Part shown: positions 12,017 through 19,776 of the stretch, piece after piece
Position numbering within the stretch: position 1 is the first letter of the stretch
Layout of the letters: each line of letters opens with the position of its first letter
Origin: Massilia sp. 9I
GTDB taxonomy: Bacteria; Pseudomonadota; Gammaproteobacteria; Burkholderiales; Burkholderiaceae_D
Length of the DNA stretch: 64,000 nucleotides
Direction: 5' to 3'
Assembly (NCBI RefSeq): GCF_902506415.1
Contig: NZ_LR733275.1
Coordinates: 2,085,795-2,149,794 of the forward strand
Notes under the pieces: generated by a model
What the model saw: the letters and a program-made list of their open reading frames with translations, nothing else
Told to the model about the DNA's origin: nothing
Database searches by the model: none
Position numbers and translations under genes: made by a program

Positions 12017-12718
12017 TTACTGCGGCAGATCGAAGACCAGGATTTCGGCCGCTTCGGCCTGCTCCAGGCGCACCGCATCTTCCTCGGTGACTTTCAGCGC
12101 GTCGCCGCCCTGCAACTGCACGCCGTTGACCGTGGCGCGGCCGCGGATCACGTGGACATAGGCCTGGCGCCCTTCGGCCAACTGGTGGCTCAGCGCATCG
12201 TCACCGTTCATGATGGTGGCGTAGATCGACGCATCCTGGCGCATCGACACCGAACCTTCGCGGCCGTCATGCGAGGCGATCAGGCGCAGGCGGCCCTGCT
12301 TCGACGCGGTATCGAAATGCTTTTCTTCGTAGCCCGGCGGCTCGTTGGTGGTGTTTGGCTCGATCCATATCTGCAGGAAGTGCACGCCCTCTTCCTTCGA
12401 GTGGTTGAACTCGCTGTGCACCACACCGCTGCCGGCGCTCATGCGCTGGACGTCGCCGTAACGCAGCACCGAACCGTTGCCCATGCTGTCCTTGTGCTCC
12501 AGCGCGCCTTCCAGCACGTAGGAGATGATTTCCATGTTGCGGTGACCGTGCGACTCGAAGCCGCGGCCGGGCGACACATGGTCCTCGTTGATGACGCGCA
12601 GCGGACCGAAGCCCATGTGCTTCAGGTCGTAGTAGTGGCCGAACGAGAAGCTGTGCTGGGATTTCAGCCAACCGAAGCTGGCGGCGCCGCGTTCATTGCT
12701 TTTACGTACGTTCAACAT
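12017..12718 (-). CDS. Pirin family protein (YhaK/YhhW-like bicupin)
   Basis: 233 aa from MLNVRKSNERG, chosen because a strong AAGGAG lies 6 bases upstream; a longer in-frame leader exists but would read through the operator and promoter. The first cupin carries the metal-ligand signature around HGHRNMEIISYVLEGAL, with further His in GSGVVHSEFN. The C-terminal cupin is degenerate. The size matches E. coli YhhW (231 aa), which has quercetin 2,3-dioxygenase activity in vitro; the physiological substrate is not known. The gene is preceded by a predicted promoter and two identical-half operators, with a LysR gene directly upstream. Confidence 0.88.
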   Translation of the reverse strand: MLNVRKSNERGAASFGWLKSQHSFSFGHYYDLKHMGFGPLRVINEDHVSPGRGFESHGHRNMEIISYVLEGALEHKDSMGNGSVLRYGDVQRMSAGSGVVHSEFNHSKEEGVHFLQIWIEPNTTNEPPGYEEKHFDTASKQGRLRLIASHDGREGSVSMRQDASIYATIMNGDDALSHQLAEGRQAYVHVIRGRATVNGVQLQGGDALKVTEEDAVRLEQAEAAEILVFDLPQ

Positions 12719-12745
12719 GGTGTTCTCCTTGTGTGTTGGTTGACC

Positions 12746-12760
12746 ATCGAAGGCTTCGAT
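12746..12760. promoter_or_regulatory. LysR-type operator copy 1 (ATCGAA-GGC-TTCGAT)
   Basis: A perfect 6+3+6 inverted repeat containing the T-N11-A signature of LysR regulators. It lies 28 bases upstream of the pirin start, about +59 from the predicted transcription start. Its flanks (CC before, CAT after) match operator copy 2 at 12870-12884. Confidence 0.6.
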
Positions 12761-12818
12761 CATCAGCGTCCTGCCGTCTGGCCTAGCGCTGCGTCGCTTT
12801 GTTCGATGCGATGGAGCC

Positions 12819-12847
12819 ATTATGCGCGTCGAGCGGAGAATTGAAAA
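12819..12847 (-). promoter_or_regulatory. Predicted sigma-70 promoter of the pirin gene
   Basis: On the minus strand TTTTCA (12847-12842) and CATAAT (12824-12819) are separated by exactly 17 bp. The predicted transcription start is near 12812. Operator copy 2 is then centred at about -65, the classical position of a LysR recognition site. Confidence 0.5.
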
Positions 12848-12869
12848 ACGAGTAATTTACCGGCTATCC

Positions 12870-12884
12870 ATCGAATTTTTCGAT
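12870..12884. promoter_or_regulatory. LysR-type operator copy 2 (ATCGAA-TTT-TTCGAT)
   Basis: A perfect 6+3+6 inverted repeat with T-N11-A, identical to copy 1 outside the 3-base centre. It abuts the LysR gene's stop codon (sharing its last base) and is centred about 65 bp upstream of the predicted pirin transcription start. Confidence 0.65.
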
Positions 12885-13798
12885 CATGAGAGACGCAGGT
12901 CGGCGTCGGCAGCGAACAGTTCGCCGAGCCAGCCGGCGAAGGCCTGCAGGCGGGCACTGGCCATGCGACCCTGCGGGTAGACCAGCGAGACCGGCATGCT
13001 GGTCGGCGCCACGCCCGGCAGCACCTCGACCAGCCCGCCGCTCTCCAGCCAGGGCCGCGCCTGGTAGCGGCCGACCTGGGCCAGGCCCAGGCCCTGCAAG
13101 GCGCACAGCAGGTTGGCTTCGGCGTCGTTCACTGCGATCGCGCTGCGCAGGGCCAGCTTGTGCGTAAGGCCGGCGTCATGCAGTTCCCAGTCGAAAGCGC
13201 GCCTGGTGCGTCCTGAAAAGTGGACGATGCCCTCGTGTCCTTCGAGTTCGGCGAGCGTGGCCGGGTTGCCGTGCGCCGCCAGGTAGGCCGGCGCGGCGGC
13301 GATCAGGAAGCGCATGCTGCCCAGTGGCCGCGCGACCAGGGACGAATCCTGCAGGACGCCCACCCGCACGGCGCAGTCGAGCCCTTCCTCGGTCAGGTCG
13401 ACCAGGCGGTCGCTGAGGGTGATGGTGAGGGCGATGCCGGGATAGGCGGCGCGGAACTCCCCCAGGCGCGGCACGATGCGCGCGCGCCCCAGGGTGCCCG
13501 GCAGTTCGACCCGCAGCAAGCCCTGCGGCCCCTTGCCCTGCTCGCCGAGGAAGGGCGCTTCGGCGGCCTCGATCGCGGCCAGGATCTCGGCGCACTGCTG
13601 ATGGTAGCGTTCGCCCTCGGGCGTGAGCGACAGCCGGCGGGTGGTCCGCTGCAGCAGGCGTGTGCCCAGGTGCGCTTCGAGCGCCTGCATGCTGGCGGTA
13701 AGCGAGGCGCGCGGCAGGTTCAGGGTCTCGGCCGCCTTGGTGAAACTGTTCGCCTCGACGATCCGCACGAACACCTGCATCGCCTTGATTCGGTCCAT
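12884..13798 (-). CDS. LysR-family transcriptional regulator (CrgA-like), probable regulator of the pirin gene
   Basis: 304 aa from MDRIKAMQVFVRIVEANSF, with GGAG 5 bases before the ATG. The helix-turn-helix is at about 17-40 (FTKAAETLNLPRASLTASM), followed by the LysR substrate-binding domain. The N-terminal MDRIxAMxVFVRIVE pattern is shared by the CrgA/PA-type LysR group, which often responds to electrophiles such as methylglyoxal or quinones. It is co-oriented with and 165 bp upstream of the pirin gene, and its 3' end adjoins one of two matching LysR boxes, which supports it as their binder. No effector can be deduced. Confidence 0.87.
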   Translation of the reverse strand: MDRIKAMQVFVRIVEANSFTKAAETLNLPRASLTASMQALEAHLGTRLLQRTTRRLSLTPEGERYHQQCAEILAAIEAAEAPFLGEQGKGPQGLLRVELPGTLGRARIVPRLGEFRAAYPGIALTITLSDRLVDLTEEGLDCAVRVGVLQDSSLVARPLGSMRFLIAAAPAYLAAHGNPATLAELEGHEGIVHFSGRTRRAFDWELHDAGLTHKLALRSAIAVNDAEANLLCALQGLGLAQVGRYQARPWLESGGLVEVLPGVAPTSMPVSLVYPQGRMASARLQAFAGWLGELFAADADLRLS

Positions 13799-13916
13799 GT
13801 CGCTCCGGATGGCTGTGTGAATGCTCCGATTATGCCGCAGCGCGGGCGCTCCGGGCGTGCTCCCCCGCAGCGCGCCCTGTGGTCTAATCTTCGAATCGCA
13901 CCACATGGAGCCATCG

Positions 13917-14438
13917 ATGCAGCCTGCCCCCAACCCCATTGAGCTCGACGAAGACACGCTCGCCTTTGTACGCGGCGTTTTCCAGCACGCGCGGGCCGGC
14001 GACACGGAAGCGCTGGGCGCCCTGCTGGCCCAGGGCCTGCCGCCGAACCTGCGCAACGAACGCGGCGACAGCCTCCTGATGCTGGCCTGCTACCACGGCC
14101 ACGCCGACACGGCGCGCGTGCTGCTCGAGCACGGGGCCGATCCGGAACTGATGAACGACGCCGGCCAGACTCCGCTCGCCGGGGCTGCCTTCAAGGGCGA
14201 CCTGGCGGTAGCGACCCTGCTGCTGGACCATGGCGCGCGGGTCGATACCGCCGGCCCGAACGGCAAGCAGGCCCTGATGTTCGCGGCCATGTTCAACCGG
14301 GTCGAGATCACGCAACTGCTGCTGGCGCGCGGCGCCGACCCGCGGATAGCCGATGCCGACGGTGTCAGCGCCCTGGCGGCGGCGCAGCGCATGGGCGCCG
14401 GCGACACCGCGGCGCTGCTGGCCGGCCAGCTGGGTTGA
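13917..14438 (+). CDS. Ankyrin-repeat protein
   Basis: 173 aa from the ATG preceded by GGAG at 6 bases; an in-frame ATG four codons earlier is less well placed. Four tandem ankyrin units are visible, with the G-ADxxxxxxGxTPL pattern: GDTEALGALLAQGLPPN, then HADTARVLLEHGADPEL, DLAVATLLLDHGARVDT and RVEITQLLLARGADPRI. There is no signal peptide, so it is cytoplasmic. The partner is unknown. It is divergent from the LysR gene and not clearly in an operon. Confidence 0.85.
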   Translation: MQPAPNPIELDEDTLAFVRGVFQHARAGDTEALGALLAQGLPPNLRNERGDSLLMLACYHGHADTARVLLEHGADPELMNDAGQTPLAGAAFKGDLAVATLLLDHGARVDTAGPNGKQALMFAAMFNRVEITQLLLARGADPRIADADGVSALAAAQRMGAGDTAALLAGQLG

Positions 14439-14524
14439 CCCGGCAATTCGTTTGCCTGCGGCAAGATTGCAAACTATCCCTGGTTCTGGCGTAATACATC
14501 CAAGCAAAGACCAAGGGAGCCAGG

Positions 14525-16414
14525 ATGGAAAGACCCCGCATTCCACTCGATGAAGCACAGCGCCTCGCCGCCCTGCACGCGACCCGGCTGCTGGGCAGCG
14601 CCCCCGAGGAAACCTTCGACCGTATCACGCGCACCGCGGCGCGCCTGCTCGACGTCCCGATCGCCCTGGTGTCCCTGATCGACAAGGACCGCCAATGGTT
14701 CAAGTCGCGCACCGGGCTGGACGCCTGCGAAACCTCGCGCGACGTCTCCTTCTGCGGCCACGCCATCCTGGCCGACGAGCCCATGGTGGTGCCCGACGCC
14801 GCCCAGGATGCCCGCTTCGTCGACAACCCGCTGGTCACCGGTTCGCCCCATCTGCGCTTCTACGCCGGCGTGCAGCTGTATTCGGTCGACCGCAAGAAGA
14901 TCGGCACCCTGTGCGTCATCGACCGCAAGCCGCGCGCGCTCGCCCCCGGCGAACTGGACGCGCTGCGCGACCTGGCGCGCATGGTCGAACAGCTGGTCTA
15001 CCACCGCCAGCTGGCGATGGCGGCGCAGTCGCTGAGCGAACGGCTGGCGGACGAATGCGCGGCGGCGGGCAGCACGGGCAAGGCCGCCCCGAGCGGCGAA
15101 CTGGCCTGGCTGGTGGCGCATGACCTGCTCACCGGCCTGCCGAACCGCCAGGCCATGCTGCGCGCCATCCAGCACAGTATCGCCGGCTGGCGCCAGGACG
15201 GCACGCCGGCACTGGTCGCCTGCATCAACGTCGACCGCTTCAAGCGCTTCAACGAAACGCTGGGCCACCGCGCCGGCGACGAGATCCTGGTAGCGCTGGC
15301 TACCAACCTGCAGTCGCTGCTGCGCGAAGGCGACATGCTGGCGCGCGCCGGCAGCGACGAATTCCTGGTGCTGCTGCATGCACGCGGCGAGCACCCGGAA
15401 CCCGAGCGCGCGCTCGACCGCATCAGTGCGGCGGCCAAGCGCGCGGTCCCGATCCCGGGCGGCGAGATCGCGCTCACCTGCAGCATCGGCACCACCTTGC
15501 TGCCGCAGGACGGCGAGGATGCCGACGCCCTGCTCAACAACGCCGTGACCGCGATGCGTCACGCCAAGGCGCAGGGCCGCGGCGCCATCGTGCGCTTCAC
15601 ACCCGACCTGCGCACCGAACACGGCAGGCGCCTGACACTGGAGAGCCATCTGCGGCGCGCCATCGCGCAGGACGAGCTGTTCGTGCAGTACCAGCCCAAG
15701 GTCGACCTGCGCAGCGGCACCCTGGCCGGCTTCGAAGCCCTGGTGCGCTGGCGCCATCCGGAATACGGCGTCATTCAGCCGGACGAATTCATCCCCATCG
15801 CCGAGGAAAGCGGCATGATCGTGCCGATCGGCGAATGGGTGCTGCGCACCGCCGTGGCCCAGCTTGCCACCTGGCGCGCGGAGGGGCTGCCGCTGGCGCC
15901 GGTCGCGGTCAACCTGTCGGCGCGCCAGTTCCTGCAGAGCGACGTGATCGCCATGGTCAGCGCGCAGCTGGACCAATCCGGCCTGGCGCCCGAGCTGCTG
16001 GAGCTGGAGCTGACCGAAAGCGTGTCGATGGCCGACCCTGAACGCAGCGTGGTGGTGATGCGCGGGCTGGGCGAGCTCGGCGTCATGCTGAGCATCGACG
16101 ATTTCGGCACCGGCTATTCCAGCTTCGGCTACCTGCGCCGCCTGCCGCTCGACAAGCTCAAGATCGATAAGTCCTTCGTGCAGGACATGGCCTCGAGCGC
16201 CGAATCGTCCGCCATCGTGCAGGCGATCGTCGCGATGGCGCACCGGCTGCAGCTGGCCGTGATCGCCGAAGGGGTCGAGACCGCCGACCAGGTCGCGGCG
16301 CTGCGCAGGGCGGACTGCGACCAGATCCAGGGCTACTACTATTCGAAGCCGCTGTCAGTGGAGGACTGCGCGGATTTCATCCGGCGCTACGCAGCCGAAC
16401 CGGCGGCCGGCTGA
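14525..16414 (+). CDS. GAF-GGDEF-EAL protein, probable c-di-GMP phosphodiesterase
   Basis: 629 aa. A GAF domain (about 20-160) contains FCGHAIL and the CVIDRKPR segment typical of this GAF class. The GGDEF domain (about 195-350) has a degenerate signature, GSDEF at 276-280, and is unlikely to make c-di-GMP. The EAL domain (about 365-620) is intact: E404 in FEALVRWRHP, LELTES, and DDFGTGYSS with the Asp pair and loop needed for metal and catalysis, then KIDKSF and AEGVET. The expected net activity is c-di-GMP hydrolysis, modulated by GAF and perhaps by GTP binding to the GGDEF remnant. The start ATG follows AGGGAG. It stands alone, after the ankyrin gene on the same strand. Confidence 0.9.
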   Translation: MERPRIPLDEAQRLAALHATRLLGSAPEETFDRITRTAARLLDVPIALVSLIDKDRQWFKSRTGLDACETSRDVSFCGHAILADEPMVVPDAAQDARFVDNPLVTGSPHLRFYAGVQLYSVDRKKIGTLCVIDRKPRALAPGELDALRDLARMVEQLVYHRQLAMAAQSLSERLADECAAAGSTGKAAPSGELAWLVAHDLLTGLPNRQAMLRAIQHSIAGWRQDGTPALVACINVDRFKRFNETLGHRAGDEILVALATNLQSLLREGDMLARAGSDEFLVLLHARGEHPEPERALDRISAAAKRAVPIPGGEIALTCSIGTTLLPQDGEDADALLNNAVTAMRHAKAQGRGAIVRFTPDLRTEHGRRLTLESHLRRAIAQDELFVQYQPKVDLRSGTLAGFEALVRWRHPEYGVIQPDEFIPIAEESGMIVPIGEWVLRTAVAQLATWRAEGLPLAPVAVNLSARQFLQSDVIAMVSAQLDQSGLAPELLELELTESVSMADPERSVVVMRGLGELGVMLSIDDFGTGYSSFGYLRRLPLDKLKIDKSFVQDMASSAESSAIVQAIVAMAHRLQLAVIAEGVETADQVAALRRADCDQIQGYYYSKPLSVEDCADFIRRYAAEPAAG

Positions 16415-16442
16415 GTCTTGGCCGCGCGGGCCGGCTTGCCGA

Positions 16443-16468
16443 TATAATCCTTGGGTTGCACCACCCAA
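16443..16468 (+). promoter_or_regulatory. Consensus -10 box and leader hairpin before the small secreted protein
   Basis: A perfect TATAAT lies at 16443-16448; the best -35 (TTGGCC, 16418-16423) is 19 bp away. TTGGGT (16451-16456) pairs with ACCCAA (16463-16468) around a 6-base loop, immediately before the Shine-Dalgarno, so the hairpin would be at the very start of the mRNA. Confidence 0.45.
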
Positions 16469-16481
16469 CCGAAGGATGACG

Positions 16482-16922
16482 ATGAAAGCACTGCCACTCT
16501 CCCTGCTCCTGCTGTCCGCTACTGCGCTGGCCGACGACGCCTCGATCATGAAATGCCGTACGTTGGCCGATACTGCCGCACGCCTGGCCTGCTACGACGC
16601 GATCCAGGTCGGCGTGAAGCCTGCCGTCGCCACCGCCGCACCGGTGCGCAAGGAAGAGAACTTCGGCATGGAAGTGAAGAAGCAGCGCGAGGCAGAACCG
16701 AAGTCGATCACCAGCACCGTCGCCGGCGAGTTCCAGGGCTGGGGTCCGGGTTCGCAGATCCGCCTCGCCAACGGCCAGGTCTGGCGCATCATCGACGGCA
16801 GCGAAGCGGTGCTGCCGCGCACGCGCGACGCCAAGGTCACGATCGAGCGCAACCTGTTCGGTACCCTGTTCCTCAAGGTCGACGGGACGAACAGTTCGGC
16901 GAAGGTGCGCCGGGTCCAGTAA
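16482..16922 (+). CDS. Small exported protein with ARLACYD motif, function unknown
   Basis: 146 aa. The second of two nearby ATG codons is chosen because AAGG lies 6 bases upstream. The signal peptide is LPLSLLLLSATALADD. The mature N-terminus has MKCRTLADTAARLACYDAI, a two-Cys motif found at the start of many small periplasmic proteins (for example type VI-associated VasI). The C-terminal part (about 75-146) looks like a compact beta-domain (WGPGSQIRLANGQVWRIIDG). The 3' end overlaps the convergent GNAT gene by 50 bp. The role is unknown; periplasmic location is the only firm inference. Confidence 0.75.
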   Translation: MKALPLSLLLLSATALADDASIMKCRTLADTAARLACYDAIQVGVKPAVATAAPVRKEENFGMEVKKQREAEPKSITSTVAGEFQGWGPGSQIRLANGQVWRIIDGSEAVLPRTRDAKVTIERNLFGTLFLKVDGTNSSAKVRRVQ

Positions 16923-17424
16923 GCGTGCGCACCATGTAACGCGCCACGCCCGGGTAGGTCGCCAGCGCGGCGCGCGCATCCCCGCCGTCCACCTCGGCGG
17001 CCTCGTAGCCAAGCGCTTTCCAGAAGCCGGCGGTGTCCTGTACCGAGACCAGCGCCGAGGAGCGCAGGCCGTGCGCGCGGGCCAGCAGATATTCCACCAG
17101 GCGCCGCGCCAGGCCGCGGCCATGCGCACGCGGCGCCACCGACAGGTCATGCAGGTAAAGCGTGTCGGCATCGCGGGCCGGCGCGAATTCCGCACCGAGC
17201 GGAGTCACCATTCCCAGGCTGCTCGGGTAAGCGAACAGGTAGCCGCACACGCCCTCCGCGTCCTGCGCCACCACGCAGCACTCGCCCGCCGCCCGCAGGC
17301 GCGCCAATACCACCGCGGCCGCTTCCTGCATCGCAGGCGGATAGCACGCGGCTTGCACCGCCAGGACCGCATCGAGATCGTCGGCGCGCATGGCGCGCAG
17401 GTGGAATGGGTATGCGTGCTGCAT
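16873..17424 (-). CDS. GNAT-family N-acetyltransferase
   Basis: 183 aa from MQHAYPFHLRAM. A GTG 13 codons upstream (17463) has a better Shine-Dalgarno and is an alternative start. The acetyl-CoA binding motif A is LSVAPRAHGRGLARRLVEYLL, with Q/RxxGxG represented by RAHGRG. Motif B-like AGFWKALGYEA follows. The early segment DLDAVLAVQAACYPPAM is typical of the GNAT N-terminal helix. The substrate is not predictable. The gene stops inside the 3' end of the convergent exported-protein gene. Confidence 0.82.
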   Translation of the reverse strand: MQHAYPFHLRAMRADDLDAVLAVQAACYPPAMQEAAAVVLARLRAAGECCVVAQDAEGVCGYLFAYPSSLGMVTPLGAEFAPARDADTLYLHDLSVAPRAHGRGLARRLVEYLLARAHGLRSSALVSVQDTAGFWKALGYEAAEVDGGDARAALATYPGVARYMVRTLTGPGAPSPNCSSRRP

Positions 17425-17555
17425 GGGAGGTCGGCTCAAAGGGCGCGATGGTAGCACGCTCACCCCGGCCTTCGTATTTCGTCCCCGCTCCTTCGTTCTT
17501 CGTCACCATCCACTTCCTCGAGCGCCGGCGCCTTCCTACACTGACTACGTTGCCG

Positions 17556-17561
17556 TATAGT
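17556..17561 (+). promoter_or_regulatory. Candidate -10 box (TATAGT) for the LytS/LytTR pair
   Basis: TATAGT lies 20 bases before the kinase start, followed by AGAGGAGAG as Shine-Dalgarno. The matching -35 is weak. Confidence 0.35.
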
Positions 17562-17581
17562 ATTCACAAGAGGAGAGCATC

Positions 17582-18796
17582 ATGTGGCGCAAGCTGGTCG
17601 ATTGGTATGACAAGATGGAAGCGGAACAACTGGCCGTACTGGAGCGTCCGGAGCTGGCCGCCAGCACGCCGGCCGGCTGGCGGCGCTGGACCAACTGCAA
17701 GCTGGCGACGATGTCGCCGATCGAGCGCATGCAGCTGCATGCCTTCTGCACCACCTATCGCGGCGCACGCCTGTGGAAGGCACTGGGCAAGTTTGCCGCA
17801 GCCTTTACGCTGGCCGGGGTACAGATGCACCTTGTCTTCGGCAAGTCCAACTGGTTCGGATCGCTCTTCATCGCCAACCTGGTCGGCTTCGCGCTGCTGG
17901 CGGGATGCGTTGGCGTCTGGTTCAATTCCGGGGAGATCATGCGCATCAAGCGCAAGCTGGTGCTGCGTACGATCGCGGGTGCACTGCTCGGCGCCGTGGG
18001 GTCCTTCGCGTTCCTGATGGTGTCCCATGGACGGCCCATCGAACACCTGTTCACCCGCCTGCCGAAGCTGGTGGGCGGCGCGGTGCTGGCGGGCATGGTG
18101 GTGGCGATGCCGATGCTGCTGATCGGCGCGTTTCGCCGCCACCAGCACAAGCTCCTGGCCGCCCAGTTGCAGCGCGACGCCGAACGCGAGCGCCTGGGGC
18201 GCGAACTGAGCGAATCCAAGCTGCGCATGCTGCGCGCCCAGATCGAACCGCACTTCCTGTTCAACACCCTCGGCGCCGTGCAGCAGCTGGCGGCCGACGG
18301 CGCCCCGCGCGCCGCAGCCCTCACGGCCGACCTGATCGCCTTCCTGCGCGCCAGCTTCAGCGACATGCGCACCGAAACGGTCAGCCTGGCAAGCGAATTC
18401 ACCACCGTCGGGTCTTACCTGCGTGTAATGCAGGCCCGCATGGGCGCCCGCCTGCGCTTCGAACTGTCGCTGCCCGACTCCCTGGCGCGCACCGAAGTGC
18501 CGAGCATGATCGTCCTGACCCTGGTGGAGAACGCGATCAAGCACGGCATCGAGCCGGCGCTGCGCGGCGGCGAGATCCGCGTGACCGCCCTCGACGGCGG
18601 CGGCAGCATCCGCATCTGCGTGCACGACAGTGGCGTCGGCATGAGCGACACGCCCGGCAGCGGCGCCGGCCTGGACAACGTGCGGCGGCGCCTGCAGCTG
18701 GCCTACGGCGACGCCGCCGGCCTGGTGCTGCGCGACCTTGACCCTGGCCTGGGCGCAGAGCTGACGGTACCGGTCCAGGTAAAGGAGGCAGCATGA
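17582..18796 (+). CDS. LytS-type sensor histidine kinase
   Basis: 404 aa. A cytoplasmic N-terminus is followed by four hydrophobic segments (about 65-190). The His_kinase domain has phospho-His H224 in AQIEPHFLFNTL, the invariant motif of the LytS/YehU group. The ATPase N box is LVENAIKHGIEP, then DSGVGM and GAGLDNVRRRL. The start ATG follows AGGAG. The TGA overlaps the start of the LytTR regulator gene (ATGA), so the two are co-translated. The signal is unknown. Confidence 0.92.
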   Translation: MWRKLVDWYDKMEAEQLAVLERPELAASTPAGWRRWTNCKLATMSPIERMQLHAFCTTYRGARLWKALGKFAAAFTLAGVQMHLVFGKSNWFGSLFIANLVGFALLAGCVGVWFNSGEIMRIKRKLVLRTIAGALLGAVGSFAFLMVSHGRPIEHLFTRLPKLVGGAVLAGMVVAMPMLLIGAFRRHQHKLLAAQLQRDAERERLGRELSESKLRMLRAQIEPHFLFNTLGAVQQLAADGAPRAAALTADLIAFLRASFSDMRTETVSLASEFTTVGSYLRVMQARMGARLRFELSLPDSLARTEVPSMIVLTLVENAIKHGIEPALRGGEIRVTALDGGGSIRICVHDSGVGMSDTPGSGAGLDNVRRRLQLAYGDAAGLVLRDLDPGLGAELTVPVQVKEAA

Positions 18797-19539
18797 CCCG
18801 CGTCCTGATCGCCGAAGACGAACCGCTGATGCGCGAGCGCCTGGCCGGCTTGCTGGCCGCTTGCTGGCCCGAGGCCGAAGTGGTGGCGCTGGCCGAGAAC
18901 GGCAACGACGCCTGGGACGGCTTCCTCGAACACGAGCCGGATGTGGTCTTCCTCGACATCCGCATGCCGGGCCTGTCGGGCCTGGAGGTGGCCGAGCGCA
19001 TCGGCGACAGCGCCCACGTGGTGTTCGTCACGGCCTACGACCAGTATGCGGTTGATGCCTTCGACGCCGGTGCGGTGGACTATCTGCTCAAGCCGGTCCA
19101 GGCCGACCGCATGGAGCGCGCCGTGTCCCGCATCCGCGCCAAACTGAGCAAGCCGCCAGCCGACCTGGGCGACCTGCTGCGCCACCTGAAGACCGCCCTG
19201 CCTGGCGCGCCCACCGAGAAGATGAAGTGGATCAAGGCGACGGTCGGCAAGCAGATCCGCCTGATCGATGTCGACGAAGTGCTGTTCTTCCAGTCCGACA
19301 CCAAGTACACCCGGGTCGTCCTGCCGGATTCGGAAGCGCTGGTGCGCATCCCGCTGAAAGACCTGCTGGGTGGCCTCGACCGCGACCGCTTCTGGCAGAT
19401 CCACCGCGGCACCCTGGTCAATGTTGGCGCCATCGCGGCGGTGGAACGGGTCGACGCCGAACGCATGCAGGTGCTGCTGCGCGGCTGCAGCGAAAAGCTG
19501 CCGGTGAGCCGGACCTTCACGCACCTGTTCCGCGACTAA
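18793..19539 (+). CDS. LytTR-family response regulator
   Basis: 248 aa. The receiver has D55 in VFLDIRMPG and Lys in LLKPV. A linker leads to a LytTR DNA-binding domain (about 145-248) with VDEVLFFQSDTKYTRV and the HRGTLVN segment. It is the cognate partner of the overlapping LytS-type kinase. Members bind pairs of 9-bp direct repeats; I found no such pair near its own promoter. It is followed by the tandem hairpin repeat, which probably ends transcription. Confidence 0.92.
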   Translation: MTRVLIAEDEPLMRERLAGLLAACWPEAEVVALAENGNDAWDGFLEHEPDVVFLDIRMPGLSGLEVAERIGDSAHVVFVTAYDQYAVDAFDAGAVDYLLKPVQADRMERAVSRIRAKLSKPPADLGDLLRHLKTALPGAPTEKMKWIKATVGKQIRLIDVDEVLFFQSDTKYTRVVLPDSEALVRIPLKDLLGGLDRDRFWQIHRGTLVNVGAIAAVERVDAERMQVLLRGCSEKLPVSRTFTHLFRD

Positions 19540-19776
19540 ACTCAACCGGGGTCAGGTCTAACATTTCTACACGAACGCTACCGTGGCGATCGTAGCAACT
19601 GACGAGCTCGTGTGGGTTTGTTAGACCAGACCCTCGGTGTTTCGCGTATAGTCCCCCAGTAAACTCAACCGGGGTCAGGTCTAACATTTCTACACGAACG
19701 CTACCGTGGCGATCGTAGCAACTGACGAGCTCGTGTGGGTTTGTTAGACCAGACCCTCGGTGTTTCGCGTATAGTC
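19537..19776. repeat. Tandem pair of 117-bp direct repeats, each forming a long hairpin
   Basis: 19537-19653 and 19660-19776 are identical over 117 bp, separated by 6 bp (period 123). Each unit folds on itself: GGTCTAACA pairs with TGTTAGACC (19555-19563 with 19619-19627), inside it ACACGA with TCGTGT, then GCTAC with GTAGC. The start AACCGGGGTCAGGTCT resembles REP palindromes associated with RAYT transposases. The first unit begins at the stop codon of the LytTR gene; the second supplies the last 11 codons and stop of the convergent LysR gene. The pair could act as a bidirectional terminator. Confidence 0.9.
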
